Positions 7,141 through 14,487 of a DNA stretch of 37,785 bases are shown piece by piece (position 1 is the stretch's first letter; the number at the start of each line of letters is the position of its first letter). A program made the translations under genes and the position numbers. The DNA comes from an uncultured Planctomycetaceae bacterium (lineage in GTDB: Bacteria; Planctomycetota; Planctomycetia; Pirellulales; Pirellulaceae): assembly GCA_937862885.1 (NCBI GenBank), contig CALMEE010000092.1, positions 1 to 37,785 of the forward strand. The letters run 5' to 3'. The notes beneath the pieces were generated by a model that was given only the letters and a program-made list of their open reading frames with translations, made no database searches and had not been told where the DNA came from.

Positions 7141-8946
7141 ATGGCTCGATCGACACTTGAAATTCTTTCCGAGTTTGAAGTCCAGTCCGCGAAACAACTA
7201 CCGATCACACTTGAGGCGTTTTATCAGGGATTAGGTGAGCTTGAGCGTTCAAACGCGCTATTTACCGATCTGGCAAGGGCAGAGCTCTACCTAAAAAAAT
7301 GGCCAATTGGTCGATTGTCCGAGATCATTGCTTTTGCGGATAGTCTTGGCGGTTTGGGCGAAACATACAAACCGTTTCTGGAAGGCGTGTATTCAGATCA
7401 GGTCGAATGCGGGCACAGCCCAGACCTCGCTGACTTTTCAGGACTTGATTTGTCTGACGTTTGTTTGCGTGCTCCGAACGATCCTTTGGCGTTAGGTGAG
7501 CACTGCGGTTCGTACCAAGTCGTTCGGCGGATCGCTGCCGGGGCTTTTGGTGTCGTCTTCGAAGGACAGGCAGAGTCTGGGAATTCCGTGGCAATTAAAT
7601 CGCCATTTAGAAGCCCGTCTGCAAGTCGACGGCAACTGGGTGCTAAGCTGTTGAAAGCCGAGGCCGATGCAGCGATGCAACTTGGGGGTGCTCGCTTCCC
7701 CAAATTTATTGATTGGATTGAAAGCGAGGGTGGTTCGCCATGTCTTATAACCGAATTGGTTCAAGGTATTTCGCTCAAAGAGTTAATTGCGTCCAGTCCA
7801 TTAGAGTCCAAGACTGCCGTCAACATTGTGGCAGATGTAGCCCTTGCCCTGTACGCTGCTCACTCCAAACGGCTTCTTCATCGGGATGTCAAACCAGCAA
7901 ATGTGATCGTTCGCGATGACGGGGGCGCGGTTTTGTTGGATTTTGGTTTTGCCGTGGATGACGAATCGATGTTAAACCTCGAAGGACAGGTAGCTGGAAC
8001 GCGCGGCCATCAAAGTCCTGATGCGATACTTGGAAACACGCCTGATATGGATGCCAGAAGTGATGTTTGGGCTTTGGGGCCGCTGCTACATGAATGCTTA
8101 ACAGGCAAACCTCAATTTGTAACCGACAATAAAGAGGATGCCTTAGTGCAATCAATTCTGGCGGCAACGCCAAAACGTCAGACTAAAGTCATTCCGGAAG
8201 AGCTGCAAAAGATAATTGATCATTGTGTTGAAGCGAATCCGCTGGCTCGATACGATACCGCATTGGAAGTTGCTCAAGACCTCCAAAAATTCAATAACCC
8301 CACGCTGACATTCCCCACGATTGAACGAATACCGCTATTGGCGTTCCGTATTGGCCGGGAACTAGGAGAAGCGCAATGCCATGTGGACGCGTTTTCTGAC
8401 TATATGCAGATGGAGCCCGGAAATCAGCATAGCCGCATTTTCGCAGTAGGGGCATTGTTTGCATTGAACGAGAAGATTAGGCACTGTCGTATTCTAATTG
8501 ACAAGCCACCGTTTGCTGAATTTGAATGGCCTAAGTTTGATCTTAGCGTCATTTCGATCCTCTTTTATCAACGCACTACCGGGCGAGCAAATGGCGATGA
8601 ACCATTAAACGCAGCCGCCCAAAAGGCAATGCGATGGCTGGAAGCAGCTTGCGAGCTATTTCAAGAAGCGTTGGCGAGGGAACCGAAATCAACTCTGGCC
8701 TTGTTTGAACTTGGATTGGTTGCAGCCACGACAAAAAGTGTTGACAGACGTTTTCGTTTTGTTCAGCTTGAAAAACTCGCAAAGCTTGCGGAACTACCTG
8801 AGTTTATCTGGCAGAGCTTTTCCCAGAGCCTATCTACTTCATCGCCTTCCGAACAACCTGCCGACGAGCTGCGCCGGTTTTACAAACGAGTCGAACATTA
8901 CTTTCTTTACCCCGATAGCGACTCGCGATCCTCTCCGAATCCTTAA
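7141..8946 (+). CDS. Hanks-type serine/threonine protein kinase with extended C-terminal region
   Basis: 601 aa. An N-terminal region of about 120 aa has no recognised domain. The kinase domain follows: glycine loop AAGAFGVV (132-139), AIK lysine K153, catalytic loop HRDVKPAN (H247, R248, D249, K251, N254), DFG (267-269), an activation-end GTRGHQSPD in place of the usual APE, and SDVWALG (about 307-313). From about residue 390 a helical region looks like degenerate TPR-type repeats, without a membrane segment. It should phosphorylate Ser/Thr on unknown partners in the cytoplasm. No phosphatase or FHA gene lies nearby, so the target is not suggested by context. Only a weak ribosome-binding site precedes ATG 7141. 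Element A1 begins 12 nt after the stop codon. Confidence 0.88.
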   Translation: MARSTLEILSEFEVQSAKQLPITLEAFYQGLGELERSNALFTDLARAELYLKKWPIGRLSEIIAFADSLGGLGETYKPFLEGVYSDQVECGHSPDLADFSGLDLSDVCLRAPNDPLALGEHCGSYQVVRRIAAGAFGVVFEGQAESGNSVAIKSPFRSPSASRRQLGAKLLKAEADAAMQLGGARFPKFIDWIESEGGSPCLITELVQGISLKELIASSPLESKTAVNIVADVALALYAAHSKRLLHRDVKPANVIVRDDGGAVLLDFGFAVDDESMLNLEGQVAGTRGHQSPDAILGNTPDMDARSDVWALGPLLHECLTGKPQFVTDNKEDALVQSILAATPKRQTKVIPEELQKIIDHCVEANPLARYDTALEVAQDLQKFNNPTLTFPTIERIPLLAFRIGRELGEAQCHVDAFSDYMQMEPGNQHSRIFAVGALFALNEKIRHCRILIDKPPFAEFEWPKFDLSVISILFYQRTTGRANGDEPLNAAAQKAMRWLEAACELFQEALAREPKSTLALFELGLVAATTKSVDRRFRFVQLEKLAKLAELPEFIWQSFSQSLSTSSPSEQPADELRRFYKRVEHYFLYPDSDSRSSPNP

Positions 8947-8957
8947 TCGTTTTAATG

Positions 8958-9032
8958 CTTTGCCAATAGCGGGGCTCCACCGGTACCAAGCCCCAAAGGC
9001 GTTTCCCAACGCCGCGTGACCTGTTGGCAAAG
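8958..9032 (+). ncRNA. Structured repeat element A, copy 1 (three-way junction)
   Basis: CTTTGCCAA (8958-8966) pairs with TTGGCAAAG (9024-9032), extended by TAG with CTG. Inside are two hairpins: GGGGCT (8971-8976) with AGCCCC (8989-8994), and GGCGTT (8998-9003) with AACGCC (9008-9013). The sequence GTGACCTG before the closing strand is conserved in all copies. Copies at 13547-13621 and 14488-14564 keep the fold while changing paired bases. All three follow a stop codon. The strand is taken from the flanking genes. The function is unknown. Confidence 0.65.
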
Positions 9033-9323
9033 GTCAACCTTCCTGGGCGACGGATTGCTAAGAATTCCAGCGAGTTTGTCGGCTGACGATCCTCTAGTTT
9101 TGCCCCTCAAATATTTGATTAGCGTTTTGGTTAGTGGCAAAATCGGCTGTTCTCTGAAAGGTTGGGGGCAATGCCAACCGTTTTGATGACCTCAACAAAA
9201 ATGTCCCTCGGTGAACAGGCTAGGAGTTTCAAACACTTCCCGACTTCACCTGCTGACCGAGAGAGATCGTGATGCGTGTCAAGGTTTGATCTGTTTTTTA
9301 CCCAAAGAAAGGTTTGGTGGATT

Positions 9324-9620
9324 ATGTCTTCAGATCGTCCGGCACACGAAATTCGCATGGGGCGCATTAAAGCAGCCATCTGGCGAAATCAAAACGACTC
9401 AGGAACTTGGTTTAGCGTCACCATCAATCGGATTTACAAAACCGAAAGTGGATGGGAGACGTCAAGTTCGTTTTCACGCGATGAATTGCCGTTGGTTTCC
9501 AAGGTGGCCGATTTGGCCCACACTTGGATCTATCAACATGGCAGCGAGCGCGAGGATTCCGAGTCGAACGAACGAGAAAAACCTAACTCGCGGCGACGCG
9601 ACATGGCTCGTTCCAAGTAA
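9324..9620 (+). CDS. Conserved small hypothetical protein (accessory-island type)
   Basis: 98 aa, basic C terminus. Start ATG 9324; the frame is open from 9276, but 9324 gives the protein-like N terminus MSSDRPAHEIRMGRIKAAIW. It is clearly related to the gene at 34550-34870: both have G-x-I-x-A-x-IWR-x-Q-x-x-SG near the N terminus, followed by an aromatic, beta-like segment, and end in an acidic helix with WI (HTWIYQHG here, SRWIANQG there). I have no function for the family. I associate it from memory with planctomycete islands next to ArdC and RadC genes, which matches this context. It lies 291 nt after element A1. Confidence 0.7.
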   Translation: MSSDRPAHEIRMGRIKAAIWRNQNDSGTWFSVTINRIYKTESGWETSSSFSRDELPLVSKVADLAHTWIYQHGSEREDSESNEREKPNSRRRDMARSK

Positions 9621-9966
9621 GTGGTCGATTCCACTTTATGTACCGAAATTTCGATTGTCCGACACTGATTCAGGAAATCGTTTCCCGATCGACGGCATAT
9701 CGAATTTTTTTCTGTTGCAAGCTGGCTAGTTGAGCAGCTATTTCGCAGTTCACAACCAGCAAACAACTTGTCTCAATGGTGAGAGGGGACATTTCCCAAT
9801 TATGGACTTGCCGCATCACGAGTCTCTCACTTTTTTCACAATTCATATCGGGTAGAAGTCTTTGCCCACCAGCTTCCATTGACTGCTAAGGCGTGGCAAT
9901 CAATGGAGGCAGGTGGCGTGCATCCAAAGGTTTTTATTTTCTCCCGTCGTCGGCTTTTCTGAGCTT
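9621..9966. other. Noncoding leader region before element B1
   Basis: About 350 bases without a convincing gene. A small inverted repeat GTGG...CCAC (about 9620-9635) follows the preceding stop codon. The promoter of the ArdC-like operon probably lies here or within the next 80 bases, but no good -35/-10 pair stands out to me. Confidence 0.35.
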
Positions 9967-10057
9967 AACGCGGCGTCAATGTCCGCCGCCCTATTTCTTG
10001 GGTTTAGCGGCTGCTGCTCGCCCTATCAGGCGAGACTCCACATTGACGTTCCGCGTT
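9967..10057 (+). ncRNA. Structured leader element B, copy 1 (upstream of ArdC-like gene)
   Basis: Outer stem AACGCGG (9967-9973) with CCGCGTT (10051-10057). Second stem GTCAATGT (9975-9982) with ACATTGAC (10040-10047). Inner hairpins are GCCGC (9985-9989) with GCGGC (10007-10011), and CTCGCC (10017-10022) with GGCGAG (10029-10034). The joining segments TGCTG and ACTCC are invariant in all copies. Two further copies lie at 12856-12943 and 14645-14733, with compensatory changes in both long stems. The element ends 81 nt before the ATG of the next gene. Confidence 0.75.
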
Positions 10058-10138
10058 CTGCCAGCTCAGGCCGCCGACGGGTCTACCCAAACCCCTTTTT
10101 TTCAGTTCGCGACAGTCGGAGCGAACAAGGAGGAATGT

Positions 10139-10984
10139 ATGAATCGAGATGATGCTTTGAAAATGAGCGATCAAGCATTGCAAGAATTGGCCAATGCGCT
10201 ACAGCAAGGCAAAAGCGAAGAACTGTTGACATATTTGGACTTTTGCTCCAAGTTTCATCGTTATTCGTTTGGAAATTGTATGTTGATTGCGTTGCAGTTT
10301 CCCGCTGCCAAGATGGTGGCGGGATTTAGTCGATGGAAGGAACTTGGGCGTTTCGTCAAAAAGGGCGAAAAAGGCATTGCCATACTCGCGCCGATCTTGT
10401 CTCGCGCTAAGCAGAAGGACAAGGACGGAAACGAAGGCGAAGAGCCCGAAGACCGCAAAGCCCGATACTTGCGAGGTTTTCGAGTCGTTCACGTCTTTGA
10501 TGTATCCCAAACCGAAGGAGCCGAAATTCCCGACTTGAACCAAGTTGAAGGCGACCCTGGAGACAATATCGAGCGCCTTGAGCGACTGGTGGAGTCAAAA
10601 GGAATTGTCCTTCATTACGAGCCTGATTTGGACGGAGCCTTTGGCATGTCCAAAGGTGGTTCAATCTCTGTGTTGGAGAACATGCCCAAAGCGCAAACGT
10701 TTGCAGTTTTGGTTCATGAGTTTGCCCATGAGTTATTGCATCGTGGCGACCGTCGTTCGGAAACCACTAAAACGATGAGGGAGACGGAAGCTGAAGCCGT
10801 GGCCTACATCGTCTGTCGGGCTGTCGGAATGCCCAGCAATAGTTCGTCTGCGGACTATATCCAACTGTGGAACGGTGATCTGCCCATGTTGGCTCAGTCA
10901 TTGGAGCTGATTAGAGACGTTGCTGCCAACATCATCACTGAGCTGGAGACGTCTGTTTCCGAGGAGGTGGCCGATGCTGCATAA
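10139..10984 (+). CDS. ArdC-like antirestriction protein with zinc metalloprotease domain
   Basis: 281 aa. The N-terminal half (about 1-125) matches the ArdC ssDNA-binding domain, with FCSKFHRYSFGNCMLIALQ and the later FSRWKELGRFVKKGEKGIAI. The C-terminal half is an ImmA/IrrE-like zincin with HEFAH (193-197) and a downstream acidic ligand candidate in ETEAEAVAY (about E218). ArdC-type proteins protect incoming plasmid DNA from restriction. The start is ATG 10139, with GGAGG just upstream; the frame is open from 9893, but that part overlaps element B1 and is not protein-like. It is the first gene of a cluster, and the next gene overlaps it by 11 nt. Its presence beside large restriction genes suggests an integrative or conjugative origin. 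Confidence 0.82.
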   Translation: MNRDDALKMSDQALQELANALQQGKSEELLTYLDFCSKFHRYSFGNCMLIALQFPAAKMVAGFSRWKELGRFVKKGEKGIAILAPILSRAKQKDKDGNEGEEPEDRKARYLRGFRVVHVFDVSQTEGAEIPDLNQVEGDPGDNIERLERLVESKGIVLHYEPDLDGAFGMSKGGSISVLENMPKAQTFAVLVHEFAHELLHRGDRRSETTKTMRETEAEAVAYIVCRAVGMPSNSSSADYIQLWNGDLPMLAQSLELIRDVAANIITELETSVSEEVADAA

Positions 10985-11336
10985 GTCACGAATCTGGTCC
11001 ATCACCACGGCTGAATCGCCTGAAAGTCTAGCTTACATGTTGACTCAGCAGACTTGGGTACTTTGCTCAGCATTTCAGTTGGGCAACTACTTTTATCTCA
11101 ACGATGCAACGTCTGCGGATGGAGCGCAAGAGTACGGAGTCGTTCGCATGTTCACGAGGCCAGAACTCTTAGTTCAGGTTGAGTCGATCACGTTCTCTTG
11201 GTGTTCAACGGAAACTGCGTTGGAGTTGATTCAAAGGATCAATGCCAACGAGTTTGATTCTCAATTGTTAGGCCGTATTTCGGCTCGGCAGGTTCAAACT
11301 GCTGACGAACACGGTTCCTGTCATCTCTGTGTCTAA
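10974..11336 (+). CDS. Conserved hypothetical protein co-transcribed with the ArdC-like gene
   Basis: 120 aa, start ATG 10974 preceded by GAGGAGG inside the end of the ArdC-like gene (11-nt overlap), so translation is coupled. An in-frame start at 10920 is deeper inside the upstream gene and less likely. The protein is soluble, with segments such as WSITTAESPESLAYMLTQQT, then WVLCSAFQLGNYFYLNDATS and VESITFSWCSTETALELIQR. I recognise no catalytic motif. Coupling implies an accessory role with the ArdC-like protein. Confidence 0.72.
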   Translation: MLHKSRIWSITTAESPESLAYMLTQQTWVLCSAFQLGNYFYLNDATSADGAQEYGVVRMFTRPELLVQVESITFSWCSTETALELIQRINANEFDSQLLGRISARQVQTADEHGSCHLCV

Positions 11337-11354
11337 CTGCGAAAGGCGGTAAAC

Positions 11355-11450
11355 ATGAAGGCGTTGTTTTGGCAACTGGAATCGCCGATTCTGGTTGCAC
11401 GTCGTGCGTTTCCAACGCACGACTTTGTTTCACTGGTGCTGAATGAATAA
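11355..11450 (+). CDS. Possible 31-aa small protein
   Basis: Short ORF starting at ATG 11355 after AAAGGCGG and ending at TAA 11448-11450, 15 nt before the next gene, in the same direction. The product begins MKALFWQLESPILVARRAF. Spacing fits an operon member. Against it, the second half contains a perfect 10-bp hairpin (11401-11423) followed by T-rich sequence, so the stretch could instead be an intergenic terminator or attenuator that happens to be open. Confidence 0.35.
   Translation: MKALFWQLESPILVARRAFPTHDFVSLVLNE
11401..11423 (+). terminator. Strong hairpin with T-rich tail (terminator or attenuator)
   Basis: GTCGTGCGTT (11401-11410) pairs perfectly with AACGCACGAC (11414-11423) around a 3-nt loop, followed by TTTGTTT. 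It lies between the 10974-11336 gene and the 11465-12079 gene and would reduce read-through, or act as a processing/stability element if the two are one operon. Confidence 0.6.
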
Positions 11451-11464
11451 AGGGAGGCTATTTC

Positions 11465-12079
11465 ATGAACGTCACCCAAGTTCAGGAAGACAAACCGGTT
11501 CATCCAATCATCCGGCAGATCATCGATCGCGATTGCCATGTGGCTGAAAGTAACTTAACAGTTATTCGGCATGTGGTGTCCAAGCTCAAACATGGATACG
11601 TAACTTTCAAGGCGATGCCCAAAGGAGATCGTCGGGAGTTCATCTTGCAATGTATCCGGCATCATCGACAGAATCTCAAGATTTATGTCGAAGTGATGAG
11701 CGGGTTCTCCAAAACGGTTGGCGCTGTTAAGGTGGATGAAGTCGTTACGACATTATCCGGGAAACAGGTAGTTCAATTGATGCGAAAGCACAAAAAAACT
11801 ATCGAGAGCTTGGCATTTCGCCTGGGAACTTCTCAAAAACGTGTTCGGGAGGCCAGAGAAGCCGGGTTAAGTGATCCGTTGGCCGTTCGTGATTGGATGG
11901 AAGCGATCACTGGAGACGATCCTGGCCCTTTGCCGGAACGTTATCGCATCAACCACATCACCGAAGAGAGTAACTGCAACAACTGCGGTTATCCGATGGG
12001 GGTAGGGGATGAAGCGTATGGTTATGTCGGGGACATCTTTTGTTCGATTTCCTGTTGTCGTAAGAGTCGCAACTGGTAA
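11465..12079 (+). CDS. Hypothetical protein with helix-turn-helix-like centre and C-terminal zinc-ribbon-like cysteines
   Basis: 204 aa. AGGGAGG lies 6-12 nt before ATG 11465, a strong ribosome-binding site. The centre (about residues 98-130: VVQLMRKHKKTIESLAFRLG, then TSQKRVREAREAG) looks like a helix-turn-helix in which T-SQKRVREARE is the recognition helix. The C terminus has CNNCG (about residues 173-177) and, 20 residues later, CSISCCRKSR, a possible zinc site. This suggests a DNA-binding regulator or accessory protein. The family is unknown to me. It follows the ArdC-like gene cluster and precedes a toxin-antitoxin pair with its own promoter. Confidence 0.75.
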   Translation: MNVTQVQEDKPVHPIIRQIIDRDCHVAESNLTVIRHVVSKLKHGYVTFKAMPKGDRREFILQCIRHHRQNLKIYVEVMSGFSKTVGAVKVDEVVTTLSGKQVVQLMRKHKKTIESLAFRLGTSQKRVREAREAGLSDPLAVRDWMEAITGDDPGPLPERYRINHITEESNCNNCGYPMGVGDEAYGYVGDIFCSISCCRKSRNW

Positions 12080-12176
12080 TTTGACATCCTGTTTCCCTGA
12101 GAGGTCTTTGTTGCTGCACGCCACCAAGACCTCGCATTTGCCCTTTTGACCTGCATCAAACAAGAAAAACTTTTGC

Positions 12177-12205
12177 TTTTCAGGTGTTTCAACACGTGAT
12201 ACAAT
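12177..12205 (+). promoter_or_regulatory. Probable promoter with operator-like palindrome for the ParDE-like pair
   Basis: -35 TTTTCA (12177-12182), 17-bp spacer, -10 TACAAT (12200-12205). The spacer holds the palindrome GTGTT-TC-AACAC (12184-12195), well placed for repression by the antitoxin, as is usual for such pairs. Start of the antitoxin gene is 46 nt downstream of the -10 box. Confidence 0.5.
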
Positions 12206-12250
12206 GCAAAGGAGAGGCTCGGTACGCAAGCTGAACAAAGGATATTGAAA

Positions 12251-12499
12251 ATGACCCAGATTTCCGAACAAATAAATCAATTTCGTGAATTTGCGCTTTC
12301 ACGTTTAAGTTCAGGCAAACAAGACGTATCGATTGACGAGCTTTACGATGAGTGGCGCATGCTGAATCCCGACTCGGAGAAGTCCGAAGCCGATGCCAAA
12401 GCTGTTTCTGCCTCACTTAATGACTATCACCGAGGAATCAAGGGCAAATCGGCGGAGGATGTCATTCGAAACTTGACATCCAAACTTCCTAACGAGTAA
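12251..12499 (+). CDS. Antitoxin-like protein of a ParDE/RelBE-type pair
   Basis: 82 aa, acidic and helical. Starts at ATG 12251 after AAAGGAT with 7-nt spacing; a TTG two codons earlier is also in frame. Its stop overlaps the start of the toxin gene in TAATG. The sequence carries no clear ribbon-helix-helix signature: the N-terminal helix is followed by SIDELYDEW and an acidic linker, a pattern I know from short antitoxin-like proteins paired with RelE/ParE toxins. The role is assigned from position, size and charge. Confidence 0.7.
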   Translation: MTQISEQINQFREFALSRLSSGKQDVSIDELYDEWRMLNPDSEKSEADAKAVSASLNDYHRGIKGKSAEDVIRNLTSKLPNE

Positions 12500-12831
12500 T
12501 GACGGAAAAGTATCAGATATCCGTAATGCCTCGTGCCGAGCGCGACATTGAGGCGATATTCTCATGGTTGCTAGATCGTAGTCCAACTGGAGCCCGTAAT
12601 TGGCTTGCAGCATTGGATGACGCGTTGGAGCGTATGTCTTTAGATCCGCTCTCTTTTGGCCTTGCTCCTGAAGCTCAGACTGTGGCACGCGAATTGAGGC
12701 AATGCCTTTTCCGAACTCGTAAGGGCAGGACGTATCGGGCAATTTATCTGTTTGAGCGAGAAGTTGTCATTGTGTTACGCATTCGAGGTCCAGGCCAACC
12801 TTCACTCGAATCGGATGAAGTTGATAAATAA
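12499..12831 (+). CDS. ParE/RelE-superfamily toxin
   Basis: 110 aa. Conserved RelE/ParE features: YQISVMPRAERDIEAIFSWL at the N terminus, a central helix pair with ARNWLAALDDALERM, then RELRQCLFRTRKGRTYRAIY and VVIVLRIRGPGQ at the C terminus. Members poison gyrase (ParE) or cut mRNA on the ribosome (RelE); the sequence alone does not decide which. It is translationally coupled to the antitoxin gene through a TAATG overlap. Element B2 begins 25 nt after its stop codon. Confidence 0.82.
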   Translation: MTEKYQISVMPRAERDIEAIFSWLLDRSPTGARNWLAALDDALERMSLDPLSFGLAPEAQTVARELRQCLFRTRKGRTYRAIYLFEREVVIVLRIRGPGQPSLESDEVDK

Positions 12832-12855
12832 CAGCCCGTAGCAAGCTCGATTCTA

Positions 12856-12943
12856 TCACGGCGTCAAGGTACGCCGCCCATTTTTTTAATTGTTAGCGGC
12901 TGCTGCTCGCCTATCGGCGAGACTCCACCTTGACTTGCCGTGA
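12856..12943 (+). ncRNA. Structured leader element B, copy 2 (upstream of RadC-like gene)
   Basis: Outer stem TCACGGC (12856-12862) with GCCGTGA (12937-12943). Second stem GTCAAGGT (12863-12870) with ACCTTGAC (12927-12934). Inner hairpins are GCCGC/GCGGC and CTCGCC-tatc-GGCGAG, the latter with a shorter loop than in copy 1. It ends 83 nt before ATG 13027. In that spacer TCCTCC (12951-12956) can pair with the ribosome-binding site GGAGGA (13019-13024), supported by the nested pair GGGTT (12963-12967) with AACCC (13003-13007). Confidence 0.75.
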
Positions 12944-13026
12944 GCGACATTCCTCCAGCTTCGGGTTGGCAAGATCGCCGATTTTGCTGAACTCGAAGCG
13001 TAAACCCAATTGAACCACGGAGGAAC

Positions 13027-13497
13027 ATGACTACCAAAAATGCCAAACAGAAACAAACCAACATTGCCGATACATTTATTCGCGATGTCCAAGTGAACTA
13101 CGTTTCGTCAAAAACACCGAGTTTTAGGATCACAGGCCCAGCCAACGCCGTATCCTACTTGCGTACGTTGTTTCCTGACAACAGTCGGGAGCACTTCATC
13201 GTAATTTATTTGGACGGCAGCAATTGTGTTGCCAGTTACTCAGTGATTTCAACCGGGACAGCCAACAGTGCCCAGGTACATCCACGCGAGATTTTTCAAC
13301 GAGCCGTTTTGGTGGGTGCAGTCTCGATAATTGCCGCCCACAATCATCCCTCAGGGAATTTGAATCCAAGTTTGGAAGACCGGAATGTCTCAACGAGAAT
13401 CCAAGAAGCTGGCGAGCTATTGGGAATCCGAGTGCTGGACTCGTTGATCATCACCAACGACTCAGCTTACTCGATCATGACAGACGATACGCTTTAA
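13027..13497 (+). CDS. RadC-like JAB/MPN domain protein
   Basis: 156 aa. Contains the JAMM metal-site residues: E55 in REHFIVIYLDG, H105 and H107 in AAHNHPSG, and D118 in LNPSLED. The N-terminal helix-hairpin-helix part of full-length RadC is absent, as in the short RadC proteins carried by mobile elements and defence islands. A metal-dependent hydrolase activity is plausible; the true substrate of RadC proteins is unsettled. ATG 13027 is preceded by GGAGGA. A leader with element B2 lies upstream, a hairpin at 13510-13533 and element A2 downstream. Confidence 0.85.
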   Translation: MTTKNAKQKQTNIADTFIRDVQVNYVSSKTPSFRITGPANAVSYLRTLFPDNSREHFIVIYLDGSNCVASYSVISTGTANSAQVHPREIFQRAVLVGAVSIIAAHNHPSGNLNPSLEDRNVSTRIQEAGELLGIRVLDSLIITNDSAYSIMTDDTL

Positions 13498-13509
13498 TCT
13501 TTCCAAGCG

Positions 13510-13533
13510 GGCGGCTGCAAAGCGTCAGCCGCC
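13510..13533 (+). terminator. Perfect 8-bp hairpin after the RadC-like gene
   Basis: GGCGGCTG (13510-13517) pairs with CAGCCGCC (13526-13533) around an 8-nt loop. There is only a short AATTT after it, so it is a weak intrinsic terminator or an RNA-stabilising hairpin. It lies between the stop codon and element A2. Confidence 0.45.
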
Positions 13534-13546
13534 AATTTGCATTGAA

Positions 13547-13621
13547 TTCGCCAATAGTGGGGCTCCGCTGGTGACAAGCCCCTAAAGACGGCTTCAGCCC
13601 GTTGTGTGATCTGTTGGCGAA
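13547..13621 (+). ncRNA. Structured repeat element A, copy 2
   Basis: TTCGCCAA (13547-13554) pairs with TTGGCGAA (13614-13621), extended by TAG with CTG. The internal hairpin GGGGCT/AGCCCC is kept. The second hairpin here is ACGG/CCGT type rather than GGCGTT/AACGCC. Compared with copy 1, a T-A pair in the closing stem has become C-G. It begins 50 nt after the RadC-like stop codon. Confidence 0.65.
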
Positions 13622-13688
13622 GTGTGATAGCAAAAAGAAAATGGCCGACATAATGGTTCTATTAGGTCTTCGAAGGGTAATTTTTCAA

Positions 13689-13717
13689 GTGACTCAATGG
13701 CCTAGTTGTGCTAGAAT
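13689..13717 (+). promoter_or_regulatory. Possible promoter of the PIN toxin-antitoxin pair
   Basis: -10 TAGAAT (13712-13717) with a weak -35 GTGACT (13689-13694) at 17-bp spacing. Transcription would begin at about 13724, which is the antitoxin ATG itself, so the message may be leaderless. No Shine-Dalgarno sequence precedes that ATG, which fits. Confidence 0.35.
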
Positions 13718-13723
13718 GTGGGT

Positions 13724-14011
13724 ATGAGCAATCAATACCTCACCAATATCAATGTCGACAAAATCAATGCGGATGAGCGAACGGCACTGGAGCGCTTATT
13801 GGGGCATCCGTTGGACGCTGGCCAGCAGGTTTTCATTTCTTCATATTCGCCAGGCATTGAACCGCCACCAGCTCAGAAGGCCAGTGCCGCCAAGGTCATT
13901 GAGTCGGTCACGAAAAAAGCTCAAGAAAATGTGGACAAGCAGCACCTCGCCGATTCGGATGTGGAAGACGCTATCCAGGAGGCAATTTCTCATGCCCGAA
14001 AACGTAAATGA
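13724..14011 (+). CDS. Antitoxin partner of PIN-domain toxin
   Basis: 95 aa, start ATG 13724; the GTG at 13718 is an alternative. The N-terminal half is compact (DERTALERLLGHPLDAGQQV), followed by a Pro/Ala linker and an acidic-to-basic helical tail (DVEDAIQEAISHARKRK). Its stop codon overlaps the start of the PIN gene by 4 nt (ATGA), as expected of a toxin-antitoxin operon. Antitoxin function is inferred from gene order and size. I recognise no specific DNA-binding fold. Confidence 0.68.
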   Translation: MSNQYLTNINVDKINADERTALERLLGHPLDAGQQVFISSYSPGIEPPPAQKASAAKVIESVTKKAQENVDKQHLADSDVEDAIQEAISHARKRK

Positions 14012-14463
14012 GAGTCGTCCTTGATACGAATATCTTGGTTCGTGCAGCATCTATTCGAAATCGCGGCCCAGCATTCGAAGTCCTGAAAATTCTGCTAGAG
14101 CCAGAACATGTGCTTTGCAGTTCACCATTCATGCTCGATGAACTGATTCGCGTTCTGAGATATCCCAGACTTCGATCCGTCCATCGCCTAACAGAATACG
14201 AAATGGACGCTTTTGTTCTTGCTATTCAAAAAGCAAGTTTGATGGTGAGTCTTTCCAGTGAAGTAGAATTTGCCATCGTGCCAAATGACCCGAAGGATGA
14301 CCCCATAGTTCAAACCGCCGTGTTAGGTAAAGCTTCCGTAATTTGTACCTTGGATCGTCATTTATATGCGCCGGAAGTCCTTCGATATTGTAGCGAGCGA
14401 GACATATCAATTTTGTCGGATGTCGAGCTATTGGAAAGGCTAAGGCCTCAGTCATCGTCCTAG
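14008..14463 (+). CDS. PIN-domain toxin (VapC-like ribonuclease family)
   Basis: 151 aa. Acidic residues of the PIN nuclease site are visible: D6 in VVLDTNILV, E45-region FMLDELIRVL, the NDPKDDPIVQTAV block with paired aspartates (about residues 92-104), and CTLDRH (about 112-117). PIN toxins cut RNA with divalent metal. The NDPKDDPIV form points to the COG1569-like 'putative toxin, PIN family' branch rather than to classical VapC. It is translationally coupled to the antitoxin gene. A small GGCTG/CAGCC hairpin and element A3 follow within 25 nt. Confidence 0.85.
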   Translation: MRVVLDTNILVRAASIRNRGPAFEVLKILLEPEHVLCSSPFMLDELIRVLRYPRLRSVHRLTEYEMDAFVLAIQKASLMVSLSSEVEFAIVPNDPKDDPIVQTAVLGKASVICTLDRHLYAPEVLRYCSERDISILSDVELLERLRPQSSS

Positions 14464-14487
14464 GCTGATTGCAGCCGTCAGCCGAAC

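Noticed and set aside
12204..12248. 14-aa leader ORF upstream of the ParDE-like antitoxin
   Set aside because: Its ATG overlaps the predicted -10 box, so it would not be transcribed.
12864..13092. Minus-strand small ORFs across element B2, such as those containing SLADRRAAAA
   Set aside because: They arise from the antisense of the conserved element and recur at element B3 (14478-14768) for the same reason.
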